NCBI RefSeq assembly: GCF_035013185.1
Contig: NZ_JAYGJO010000015.1
Span: forward strand, 1 to 64,000
Length of the DNA: 64,000 nucleotides
Reading direction: 5' to 3'
Origin: Acerihabitans sp035013185
Lineage (GTDB): Bacteria; Pseudomonadota; Gammaproteobacteria; Enterobacterales; Enterobacteriaceae
A program made the translations under genes and the position numbers. Shown piece after piece: positions 27,201 to 34,079 of the stretch. Under the pieces are notes generated by a model. It did not search any database. It was not told the DNA's origin and saw only the letters and a list, made by a program, of their open reading frames with translations. Numbering within the stretch: the stretch's first letter is position 1; each line of letters opens with the position of its first letter.

Positions 27201-27530
27201 CTGCCTCTGAACCGCAATCATAAAGTCGATCGCAAGGCCCTGGTCCAGCGTCCCTTGATCGCCGACGCGCTGGAAGGCGCCGGATCCCGGCAGGCTAGTG
27301 GCGATATCGAACGCACGCTGCAGGCGCTGTGGCAGGACATTCTGGCCTGCGACAACGTCGGGGTGGAGCAGGACTTTTTCAGTCTGGGCGGCAACTCCCT
27401 CAAAGCCCTGCGGATTCTGACATCTGTGCGTAAGGCGTTCGGCGTGGCGATGCCGCTGGAATCCGTTTATCAATTTAACACCGTGCAGGCGATGGCGGGC
27501 CAAATTGCGGATCGCGGAGGAAAACTATGA
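24276..27530 (+). CDS. NRPS: TubC docking - Cy - A(Cys?) - PCP
   Basis: 1084 residues. 1-55: TubC-type N-terminal docking domain (LLEQITGAGLRIS, then IRTNKAQLLAWL). About 60-480: heterocyclisation-type condensation domain with FPLTPLQQAYYRGR and the intact DxxxxDxxS motif at 186-194 (DGMVVDGIS) in place of HHxxxDG. About 500-985: adenylation domain with YTSGTTGDPKG (649-659), FNFDLSVWDIFG and GGPTETTIWN. By eye the specificity residues read D-L-W-N-M-S-L-I-W, closest to the cysteine code. About 1010-1080: PCP with Ser1041 in LGGNSLKAL. No thioesterase or oxidase domain. Predicted to condense and cyclise Cys onto an upstream carrier-bound acyl group, giving a thiazoline. ATGA overlaps on both sides. 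Confidence 0.88.
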   Translation: MSVSALLEQITGAGLRISRQGDNLKLEGLTNAIPPQLVADIRTNKAQLLAWLEESLDTFPLTPLQQAYYRGRDLVTVGGGVANQVYHEIEGVWDIERLDQALQRVAQEHSALRLRMTGDDAQYESSELPRIARRDWQGLSDGEQRQLRARLREEKSHQVLPPQASLLQAEVVILSPESMVLYVNHDGMVVDGISMFLLFRLWHQHYQTPQPQTEYLAFRQHIAAREQDKQHAVSDRSRDYWLRRLESLPKAPALAQNPRPATGMPRFRQHLVTLDAARWQQLQQQTKAQRLTPAVVLMAAWAETLYVWGAGEDFTLNVTISERRPVHPRAFSTIGPFSIPMLTEIHLDHRQPFIQRVQHLQAQLHQDIDHRYFSGIDVMRELAKTRGLADALMPYTFNCTLGALEGVNGDALTLLGREVYTLSQTPQVLLDAFLFEQQGQLVIRLDGVESAFPEGFLAAMAEGFQRMLLTLCQPKSWERARFDLLPVAQRQRRDQVNATETEIPSELLGDAFVVQARRNPAAAAMCTAERQISYGELLNRAAEAAQWLHDQGVKRNELVGLIAVRGPEQIIGILAIVLAGACYLPIDAGLPEARRRYMLQDGGVRVVLTNVDAAALLPCFDLRTPAEKTFVLPARDAAATQDDLVYVLYTSGTTGDPKGVMVTHRNVVNLVADCQRRFSVRQEDRFFAISAFNFDLSVWDIFGALAAGAALVMPDADRAADVEHWVALCRMHRVSIWNSVPAIVRMMFDYQPELADSLRLIMMSGDRIPPDLPAAMMARRPDIAYWSLGGPTETTIWNICHPISPEDCNGENIPYGRPNANNQCSVRNAQGGECPDWVAGEIYAAGAGITRGYWNDEARTRERYPVDAPGGQRCFRTGDLGRYLPNGDIDILGRVDLQIKINGYRIEAGEVENVLTTLPEIAQAAVVATKDARGDVLAAHLVADGVRPTLAELRQRVAHLLPDYMIPAHLVWHEALPLNRNHKVDRKALVQRPLIADALEGAGSRQASGDIERTLQALWQDILACDNVGVEQDFFSLGGNSLKALRILTSVRKAFGVAMPLESVYQFNTVQAMAGQIADRGGKL

Positions 27531-29044
27531 CGATCTCCATCATTAATGAGATTGTTAACCGGCCGCCGGCGCCGGGCGGCAATCTGTACATCGCAACCCT
27601 GAGCGAACAAAAAACGATCTCATTGCGTGAGCTGTACCGCATGGCGGGGCAGGTCGCCAACGGTTTGCTGGCGCAAGGCATTAGTGCCGGGGATACCATC
27701 GGTATCCTGGCGGATAACCGACTCGAATGGGTATTGCTTGACCTTGCCGCGCTGCGCCTGAAGGTGCGCACCGCCGGGTTTGATCCCGGCAAGTTTACCG
27801 CGACGCCGGCACTGGTGCAGGATTACCGGCTTAAGTGTTTGTTTACCGATAAAAAAGCCGATGCCGCGCACCCGGCAATCCGCGACATTAAATCGATCAA
27901 CGCGTTTACCGATGTTTATCCTGAAGACCTGCCCGCTGTTGACTATGCGGCGGGCGAGACGACCACCATCAAATTTACCTCCGGCTCCACGGGCGTGCCG
28001 AAGGGGCTGGCGGCCACGGTCGGCAGCATCGACGCCTCGCTACGCGGTGTTCAGCGTCTGTTCGTGCATGCTCAGGGAGACAGCCTCTTCGTCTTTTTGC
28101 CGTTATCACTGTTACAGCAGCGCTATTGGATCTATTCGGCGCTGAAATACGGCCATGACGTTGTTATAAGTAATTACCAGTCGGCATTTGTCTTTATGGC
28201 GCAGCTGCAGCCGACCGTGGTGATGGGGGTGCCCGCGTTCTTTGAAACCGCGCGCCAGCACATTATCCAGCAGGGCGGCGATGACGCGGCGATGAAAGCT
28301 CATGCCCGTGCGCTGTTCGGCGGACGTATCCGCTATTTATGGACGGGGTCTGCGCCCGCCGATGCTGCAACGCTCGATTTCTACCCGCGCATGGATCTGC
28401 CACTTTATGAAGGGTACGGCATGAATGAAACGTGCATCGTCACGAAAAACCACCCCGGCGCCTTCCGTCCGGGCAGCGTCGGGCAGGTGATCGACGGGAA
28501 GAAGGTGGTGATCGATGAAAACGGCAACGTCGTCGTCTACAGCGATTATCCGGTCAATACCCGCTATCTCTACGCTCAGGAAGGGGCATCGGAGAAAATC
28601 TTTACGCCGCACGGCGGGGTACGTACCGGCGATCTGGGATTTATCGACGAAGACGGCTTTTTATATATCAAAGGCCGTTCGGACAACGTCATTGTCCTTG
28701 ATAACGGCAAAAAAATCGACGTACAGCCGATTGAAGCCCGTCTACGTAATGCGGGCGTTATTGCGGAATGCGTCATCTTCAGCCCGCAACAAACGGATCT
28801 GGTCGCCGTCGTTTCACCGGCGTCCGTTCCCGCCGATATTCCGGCGATTCATGCCGCGCTGGAAAGCGTTAATGCCGCGACGGAAAAAGATGAGTTTATC
28901 AGCCGCCTCGTGATTGCCGGACAGCCGTTTAGCATTGATAACGGCCAGCTGACCTCTCAGTACAAACCCATCCGCAAGGCGATATTCGAACGTTATCAAC
29001 ATGAACTGAATGCTACCGTTAAGGAGAGTCACTATGTCCGTTAA
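27527..29044 (+). CDS. Stand-alone AMP-dependent acyl/aminoacyl ligase
   Basis: 505 residues of the ANL superfamily: P-loop TTIKFTSGSTGVPKG, YEGYGMNETC, RTGDLGFIDEDGFLYIKGR with the ribose-binding Asp, and NGKKIDVQPIEARL. The C-terminal catalytic Lys lies in the last segment (TSQYKPIRK). It is not fused to a carrier domain, but the next gene, overlapping its stop by eleven bases, encodes a free carrier protein. The pair likely loads one carboxylic acid (possibly hydrazinoacetate or a short acyl acid) for the Cy domain or another enzyme. The substrate cannot be read from sequence. Confidence 0.85.
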   Translation: MTISIINEIVNRPPAPGGNLYIATLSEQKTISLRELYRMAGQVANGLLAQGISAGDTIGILADNRLEWVLLDLAALRLKVRTAGFDPGKFTATPALVQDYRLKCLFTDKKADAAHPAIRDIKSINAFTDVYPEDLPAVDYAAGETTTIKFTSGSTGVPKGLAATVGSIDASLRGVQRLFVHAQGDSLFVFLPLSLLQQRYWIYSALKYGHDVVISNYQSAFVFMAQLQPTVVMGVPAFFETARQHIIQQGGDDAAMKAHARALFGGRIRYLWTGSAPADAATLDFYPRMDLPLYEGYGMNETCIVTKNHPGAFRPGSVGQVIDGKKVVIDENGNVVVYSDYPVNTRYLYAQEGASEKIFTPHGGVRTGDLGFIDEDGFLYIKGRSDNVIVLDNGKKIDVQPIEARLRNAGVIAECVIFSPQQTDLVAVVSPASVPADIPAIHAALESVNAATEKDEFISRLVIAGQPFSIDNGQLTSQYKPIRKAIFERYQHELNATVKESHYVR

Positions 29045-29318
29045 TCTGGAAACCGTTGCTCGACAAAAGCTCGCCGCCGTGCTGGCGTCTCCCGCAGAGA
29101 TCGGGCAACTGGACGTCGGCGCCAACATGCGCGATGCGTACGGCCTGACGTCGCTGAATAAAATCTTATTCATCACGTCACTGTGTCAGGCGGCGGGGAT
29201 CAGCCTTACCGGACTGACAGAGGATGATCTGGCGCATATGAACACTCTGGACGATGTTATCCGTATTCTGACGCCGCTCGTTGATACACCGGCGGCAAAC
29301 CACCTGCAGGGAGCGTAA
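29034..29318 (+). CDS. Free-standing acyl/peptidyl carrier protein
   Basis: A 94-residue four-helix carrier protein. Ser40 in the motif DAYGLTSLNKI is the predicted phosphopantetheine site; the acidic MRDAYGL before it is typical of discrete ACPs. The start ATG 29034 has AAGGAG upstream and lies inside the end of the AMP-ligase gene, so the two are translationally coupled. It is the third carrier domain in the operon, with those at residue 715 of the hydrazine synthetase and residue 1041 of the NRPS. Confidence 0.85.
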   Translation: MSVNLETVARQKLAAVLASPAEIGQLDVGANMRDAYGLTSLNKILFITSLCQAAGISLTGLTEDDLAHMNTLDDVIRILTPLVDTPAANHLQGA

Positions 29319-29320
29319 AT

Positions 29321-29935
29321 ATGAACTGGCAAATGACGGCGTCGGCAACGCTGGAAAATGAGCACGTCATTCTGCGTCCCGTCAGTGAAGACGATCGGGA
29401 GAGCATTCGCACCCTGGCGCGCGACAGTCATATCTGGCGCTATTTCGTTTTTCGCGTCAGCAATGATGAAGAGTTTGAGACCTTCTTCAATGCGATGCTC
29501 GGCGATCAGGCTACAGGCGTGCGCGCCGTGTTTATCGTGGTAGACAAAGTCAGCGGACAGATTGCCGGCAGCATGAGCTTTGGCAACATGGTGGAAAAAG
29601 AAGCCCGGCTGGAAATAGGCTGGTCCTGGCTCGGCGAGGCTTTTCGCGGCAAAGGCATTAATCGCTGGGCCAAATACTTGCTGATGCGTCATGCGTTTGA
29701 GGCGCTTTGCGCATTGCGGGTGGAATTCAAAACGGATGTGCTTAATCTTCAGGCCCGGGCCGGATTGCGCAATATCGGGGCTAAAGAGGAGGGGGTGCTG
29801 CGCAGTTTCAACTTTATGCCGGACGGCCGGCGCCGTGACGCTATTTTCTACAGCGTTCTCGCTGACGAATGGCCGTGGGTGTGCGATGCCTTGCAGCGCC
29901 GGGCGAAAGCCGGTCCGCGCCCGGAGGCGCAATGA
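29321..29935 (+). CDS. RimJ/RimL-type GNAT N-acyltransferase
   Basis: 204 residues of the GNAT fold, RimJ/RimL subgroup: VILRPVSEDDRESI, ARLEIGWSWLGEAFRGKGIN (acetyl-CoA loop), VEFKTDVLNLQARA and LRSFNFMPDGRRRDAIFYSVL. It transfers an acyl group, usually acetyl, to an amine. In this pathway it may cap the hydrazine or amino nitrogen, or give self-resistance by acylating the product. In triacsin-type pathways the hydrazine nitrogen is also acylated during assembly, which makes the first option attractive. GGAG precedes the start; ATGA overlaps the next gene. Confidence 0.85.
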   Translation: MNWQMTASATLENEHVILRPVSEDDRESIRTLARDSHIWRYFVFRVSNDEEFETFFNAMLGDQATGVRAVFIVVDKVSGQIAGSMSFGNMVEKEARLEIGWSWLGEAFRGKGINRWAKYLLMRHAFEALCALRVEFKTDVLNLQARAGLRNIGAKEEGVLRSFNFMPDGRRRDAIFYSVLADEWPWVCDALQRRAKAGPRPEAQ

Positions 29936-30984
29936 GCGCCATGATTCCGGTTGTTAGGCTATCGGGCGACGCCCACAGCAGAGGGATTCAGCATGGCGAG
30001 CAGTGCCGGCAGGCACTGTGGCAATTTGCCGACGACTATCTGTGCCGGCTCAATCTGCTGAGTGATGTTTCGCTCTCACTGGAGGCATTGGAGGAAAAAA
30101 TCGGCCGCTATCGCCGGATTATTACCCATTGGCTACCGGAAATCGCGCAGGAGATTGGCGGACTGGCCGTTGGCGCGCGGATGCCAGTGGCATTGGCGTG
30201 GCTGTTGCAGCTGCGGCGTGAGATTCTCGGCTATAACCGGATTACCACGGGTGGGGACTGCACCACGCTTTCTTCTCTGGAAAGCGAGCCGTGGCTGACG
30301 CAAACCGTGGATCTGAACGGTAATCTGGATGATTTCATCCATGTCCTGGCCTGTCAGGGAACCCGTATTCCCGTGCGGGTACTGAGCTTTGGCGGACTGT
30401 TGGGGTATCTCGGCATTAATCAGGCAGGGCTGGCAGTCGGCTTGAATATGGTGCTGGGCGGAAAGTGGGAACCGGGTATTCCGCCTTATCTGGCGATCCG
30501 ACATATACTGGACACCTGCGCCAGCGCAGAAAAGGCGCTGGAGGTCCTGACCCGGTTGCCGCTTTCCAGTTCGCGCGCGTTTACGCTTTGTGACCGGCAA
30601 CAGACTTTCTGCGTTGAAAGTCTGAACAACCAGTGGCGTATCGTTTCGCAGGGTAATGTCCGGCAAGGCGGTGGTACGACGTCGCATACCAACCACTTTC
30701 TGCACCAGGACTTTTTAGCCGATGATGCGATCAATATTTTTGCGAAGAACTCGTCGCTTCAGCGGCTGGCTAAGGCCCGTGAGTTTCTGGCGTCCGGACC
30801 GCATACCGGTGAGGCCTGCTTCACGCCTTTCAGCGCGGCCCCTCTGTGCGTGGCCGACAGCGGCGACATTCGGCGTGAACGCACCGTGGCGGCAGCGGTG
30901 ATGTTGCCGGCGCAGGGGGTATTGTTAGTCCGTCCGGGGAATCCGGCCGTGAATCTGACCCAATGTTTCTCATTCTCTGATTAA
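29932..30984 (+). CDS. C45/AAT-type N-terminal-nucleophile acyltransferase or amidase
   Basis: 350 residues similar to acyl-CoA:6-aminopenicillanic-acid acyltransferase (peptidase C45 family). Family marks: GDAHSRGIQHGEQCR at the N-terminus, the self-cleavage and nucleophile site GGDCTTL with Cys110, QTVDLNGNLDD, FGGLLGYLGINQAGLAVGLN, and the SHTNHFLH block near residue 250. The precursor should cut before Cys110 and use the new N-terminal Cys. Members form or hydrolyse amides. It could swap or remove an acyl group from the NRPS product, for instance undoing the GNAT step at maturation. Start overlaps the GNAT gene by four bases. Confidence 0.78.
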   Translation: MSAMIPVVRLSGDAHSRGIQHGEQCRQALWQFADDYLCRLNLLSDVSLSLEALEEKIGRYRRIITHWLPEIAQEIGGLAVGARMPVALAWLLQLRREILGYNRITTGGDCTTLSSLESEPWLTQTVDLNGNLDDFIHVLACQGTRIPVRVLSFGGLLGYLGINQAGLAVGLNMVLGGKWEPGIPPYLAIRHILDTCASAEKALEVLTRLPLSSSRAFTLCDRQQTFCVESLNNQWRIVSQGNVRQGGGTTSHTNHFLHQDFLADDAINIFAKNSSLQRLAKAREFLASGPHTGEACFTPFSAAPLCVADSGDIRRERTVAAAVMLPAQGVLLVRPGNPAVNLTQCFSFSD

Positions 30985-31007
30985 TCAATGCTATTGAGGG
31001 CAAGAAT

Positions 31008-31487
31008 ATGTCAAAACATCTTCACTCTTACCAGGTTGCGCTGACCTGGACCGGTAACCGGGGAGAAGGAACGACGAGTTATAAAGCCTACGGTCGTGAG
31101 TACGACGTCACGGGGAACACTGGCAAAGTAATGAAGGGCTCGGCGGATCCGCAGTTTCTGGGCGATCCCGCCCGCTGGAACCCGGAAGAGATGCTGCTGG
31201 CATCCCTGAGCGCCTGCCATCAGCTCTGGTACCTGCATCTGTGTGCCGACGCCGGGATAACGGTAGTGCGTTATGAAGATGCGCCTCGTGGCGTTATCAA
31301 TGAGCTAATCGGTAGTTTTACTGACGTGATGTTAATGCCGAAAGTGGTTATTTCTGCTGAGTCAGATATGGAGTTGGCGATAGGCTTGCATCATCTGGCA
31401 CATGAAAAATGTTATATCGCTAACTCGCTTAATTTTCAGGTGAAAATCGTACCTGATGATGTTATGCGTGAAGCTAAGAAGACTTAG
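31008..31487 (+). CDS. OsmC-family protein
   Basis: 159 residues of the OsmC/Ohr superfamily: the conserved WNPEEMLLASLSACHQLWYL helix carries one conserved Cys, and the C-terminal HHLAHEKCYIANSL carries the second. The pair of Cys residues reduces organic hydroperoxides in characterised members. It is the last gene of the operon, with GAGG before the ATG. Possible roles are protection from peroxide made by the oxidase and flavoprotein steps, or handling of a reactive N-N product. Both are inference. Confidence 0.85.
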   Translation: MSKHLHSYQVALTWTGNRGEGTTSYKAYGREYDVTGNTGKVMKGSADPQFLGDPARWNPEEMLLASLSACHQLWYLHLCADAGITVVRYEDAPRGVINELIGSFTDVMLMPKVVISAESDMELAIGLHHLAHEKCYIANSLNFQVKIVPDDVMREAKKT

Positions 31488-31496
31488 TTAAATCCC

Positions 31497-31585
31497 TGAG
31501 GGTCGTGTTCCCCGCCCCTTGGGGCGACGAACTACCTTGTAGTTGGCTATTGGTTTTGATACCCCGCAGCTTGCGGCGGGGTAGT
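31497..31585 (+). terminator. Paired GC-rich hairpins at the operon end
   Basis: Two inverted repeats follow the OsmC stop: CCCCGCCCCTTGGGGCG (31510-31526) and ACCCCGC / GCGGGGT (31561-31583). Short complementary pieces (GAACTACC and GGTAGTTC) also link them. T-tracts are weak, so this may be a larger folded element or an IS-derived end rather than a simple terminator. Confidence 0.4.
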
Positions 31586-31603
31586 TCATTTGTGGTGTAT
31601 CTG

Positions 31604-32290
31604 ATGAATTTATGTCCAGTTGATGACTTTTCTTTGTCTCCATTCATAAAAAAAGGCGAATTTGGCTATCTGAAACATTGCCCTTAGGTTTTATACGGAC
31701 TGATTGAATACGATAATAGCGTATATACTGATGATCTTTTCCCTCAATTAGTGCAACCTTTTCCCGAACAATTACGTCAGTCAGTGGTGAAGCGTAAAGC
31801 TGAATTTCTTGCTGGTCGTTATTGCTGTTCAAGGTTGTTGAAAATAGCCGGGGCCAGATCAACATATGTTGGTTCTCAAAAAGGAGTACCCCTATGGCCC
31901 TTAGGCTGGTATGGCAGCATATCCCATACAGATAGCTATGTGATAGTGGTACTGGCAAATGAAACCTTGGCATTAATGCCAGGTGTTGATATTGAAAAGT
32001 ATGACTCAAAATTATTACTAAGTGTAGTGGAAATGTTTTCCTCTCCGAATAAATTAATTATTTTAAGAGCATCAACATTAGATTTTACCAAGGCTCTGCT
32101 ATTACTTTTTTCTGCTAAAGAAAGTCTTTTTAAATCACTCTGGCCAGAAACCACAGGAGGAGTCGACTTTCATTTTGCTAATATAACATCCATAGATGTC
32201 GTACAACAGACAGTTACATTAGCATTATCATCTTCTTTATCCTCTAGATTATATGCAGGTAAAAATCACTGGGAGATATGTTTTTTTTAA
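31604..32290 (+). pseudogene. EntD/Sfp-type phosphopantetheinyl transferase, interrupted by TAG
   Basis: One continuous frame from ATG 31604 to 32290 is broken only by TAG at 31685-31687. Downstream of it lie all hallmarks of EntD-like PPTases: KRKAEFLAGRYC, GWYGSISHTDSYV, GVDIEKY and FSAKESLFKSLWP. The upstream piece (LSPFIKKGEFGYLKHC) matches the usual N-terminal segment. A protein of 179 residues could start at GTG 31751 and keep these motifs but lose about 49 residues. The gene is AT-rich, unlike the operon before it. It would activate the three carrier domains of the cluster; if it is dead, a genomic EntD must do so. A sequencing error is also possible. Confidence 0.7.
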
Positions 32291-32406
32291 TGATCATGTA
32301 ATAACATTTGTCGGTTTTCTGAGAACAGCAATATCGCTGATATAAATGTATCTCTGAAAAGAGATAGTAGAACTAATTTATTCTGGCACTGCGAGTATCA
32401 TTCTTG

Positions 32407-32570
32407 GGTGATGCCTCCAATTATTAGAACATATATTTTTCGATAAAAGCGCCAATGACTTTTTCATGAAATTCAACAAAGCGAGATAAGCAGATGGTTC
32501 TGCGAGCCAACCGTTTGATTCGGGTTCTCAGTATCAGGTTGTTGCGCTCGAATGCGGTCTTCGTATGAAT
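32407..32570 (-). mobile_element. IS1-family remnant (InsB C-terminus and one end)
   Basis: The minus strand reads NLILRTRIKRLARRTICLSR, then FVEFHEKVIGAFIEKYMF, then stop. This is the C-terminus of IS1 InsB. The terminal GGTGATGCCTCCAATTATT at 32407 matches the IS1 inverted repeat pattern. The rest of the element is not intact to the right. It lies between the PPTase gene and the LysR remnant. Confidence 0.7.
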
Positions 32571-32666
32571 ACATGGACTACCTCCCAAGTAGTCCAAGTT
32601 ATCGTCCGCACCCCCACTGTATTCGTTTTAAATCGCCGTTGACAACCGGCCAGACCACACTCCAGC

Positions 32667-32950
32667 TCATTCATCATTATCCCATGGGACCCGTTTCCAT
32701 CTTTCTGCAATGAAATCGATAAATGCACTAAGCCTGCGAGGTATGGGGTCGCGCCGCGCCCGGACAACACTGATCTGGGACGTGTTTGCTTCCCAATCAG
32801 GCAGAACTCTGCAAAGTTTCCCTGCCCTCAATTCATCATGAATGTCCCATGTTTCTCGCAGAGATATGCCAAGCCCGGCCATACACCAGGCATGCAGCAC
32901 GTCTCCGTTATCACTGATAAGGTTGCCGTTCCATTTCTGGAAGATTGGCG
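32667..32950 (-). pseudogene. LysR-family regulator remnant (C-terminal part)
   Basis: The minus strand encodes WNGNLISDNGDVLHAWCMAG, then LGISLRETWDIHDEL, then RRLSAFIDFIAERW. This is the second half of a LysR effector domain (usual pattern: NNGEVLRxAxLAGxGI and the closing IDFL helix). The DNA-binding half is absent; the frame is cut by a stop and by the start of repeat copy 2 at 33003. It is non-functional. Confidence 0.7.
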
Positions 32951-33462
32951 ATTGGTCCAGCCGTTAAAAGACTGGACTCCCGCATTCCCCGATTTTCTCA
33001 ATTATGTTATGTGTGAAACTGCACCACGCATAACGCCAGGAAACCGACACATTGCATCCTTCGCTGCCGAACGAATACGTCATGATCACATGCGCGCCCG
33101 CATGATTTTGCAAGCCGCATTCCAGATTAGCGTTACGCCATGTTTACCGTGGTAAAACCTCTTGCAGCGCGCGGTTGTTAACGGTATCGTTTAGCTGCGC
33201 CTGCAAAATCAGGCGTCGGGATTGGCATCCTGGCTAACCATACTTGGGACATAGGGCGCGTCTGCGTCTTTTTTTATGTCATGCGTCCGGCTCTGAAAGC
33301 GATAATTTATCGCTTTACCATTCTATGGTGGGCTGGGCGGGGGCACCGCAAGGTGCGCCGGTGTCCAGTATGGCCGGTAATGCCAAACCCGCTCAGTCTA
33401 CCACCCACGAAATTGGCATTTCAGGTGTGGTAGTTAAGAAAATACATACTGGAGGCTGCCTT

Positions 33463-33951
33463 ATGACTATGGCTACGATCCCCACTCAAACTCACGCGTT
33501 ACTCTCCATCCCGTTCGATTCAACCACCGATTTCACCGTTCTGGCAGGCCATTGTGAAAACCTGGCCGACGCGTTGCTACAAAACGACGATCCGGCGCAG
33601 CGCCAAGCACTCTGCCGACGGCTTACCGATTGCTTGGCACAACTGCTCCCCACCTTGGACGACCCCATCCCGCCTCATCTGATTGACAGCCTGACCGTGG
33701 ATGACCGGCCCATGACTTCACCTTGCTTTGAGCCCGATGCCGATCTGCTCTGCGGGTACAGCCAGGCGCTAGCGCAGTTGTTGTCGCAACAGACATTATC
33801 GCCAGAGATGGAGCCGATTCTTTCCGGGTTGCTGTTCGATTTGGTGGTGTATTTCGCCGAGGAACTGCGAGCACCGCGCTGGGTACGGACCGCTGAGGGG
33901 GTAAAATTTATAGAAGAACTGGATAGGGTTCAGGAATACGCATTACCTTAA
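33463..33951 (+). CDS. Island hypothetical protein, copy 2 (162 aa)
   Basis: A paralogue of the protein at 3795-4265, starting MTMATIPTQTHALLS. ATG 33463 has GGAGG seven bases upstream (a second ATG at 33469 matches the copy 1 start). An Ash/Icd-like frame begins at 33244 and here runs in frame into this gene, so a longer fusion of 235 residues is formally possible. The ribosome binding site favours separate translation. Acidic, helical, no signal peptide. Function unknown. Confidence 0.6.
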   Translation: MTMATIPTQTHALLSIPFDSTTDFTVLAGHCENLADALLQNDDPAQRQALCRRLTDCLAQLLPTLDDPIPPHLIDSLTVDDRPMTSPCFEPDADLLCGYSQALAQLLSQQTLSPEMEPILSGLLFDLVVYFAEELRAPRWVRTAEGVKFIEELDRVQEYALP

Positions 33952-33958
33952 AAGCAAA

Positions 33959-33980
33959 AAACCAGCCGATAGGCTGGTTT
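33959..33980 (+). terminator. Terminator after island hypothetical protein copy 2
   Basis: A 9-bp stem AAACCAGCC / GGCTGGTTT with a 4-base loop, followed by TCTTT. It is the counterpart of 4292-4313. Confidence 0.7.
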
Positions 33981-34003
33981 CTTTAAATTTGTTTTTTCAA
34001 AAG

Positions 34004-34079
34004 TGGTGCCCGGACTCGGAATCGAACCAAGGACACGGGGATTTTCAATCCCCTGCTCTACCGACTGAGCTATCCGGGC
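34004..34079 (-). tRNA. tRNA-Phe (GAA)
   Basis: A 76-nt gene on the minus strand starting GCCCGGATAGCTCAGTCGG and ending GTCCGGGCACCA with CCA encoded. The acceptor stem GCCCGGA/TCCGGGC pairs perfectly. The D-loop, the anticodon arm GGGGATTGAAAATCCCC with anticodon GAA, and the T-arm with TTCGATTC are all standard. Its 3' end is the integration site of the islands to the left; the gene itself is intact. Confidence 0.97.

Larger units (their letters stand above)
33003..34019. repeat. Direct repeat copy 2 (adjacent to tRNA-Phe)
   Basis: The partner of 3335-4339, with the same order of elements and ending in the tRNA-Phe 3' end. Differences are scattered substitutions plus small indels (for example around 33400-33445 and in the spacer 33981-34003), so the copies are diverged rather than a recent duplication. 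The pair flanks the whole biosynthetic island and could recombine to delete it. Confidence 0.85.
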
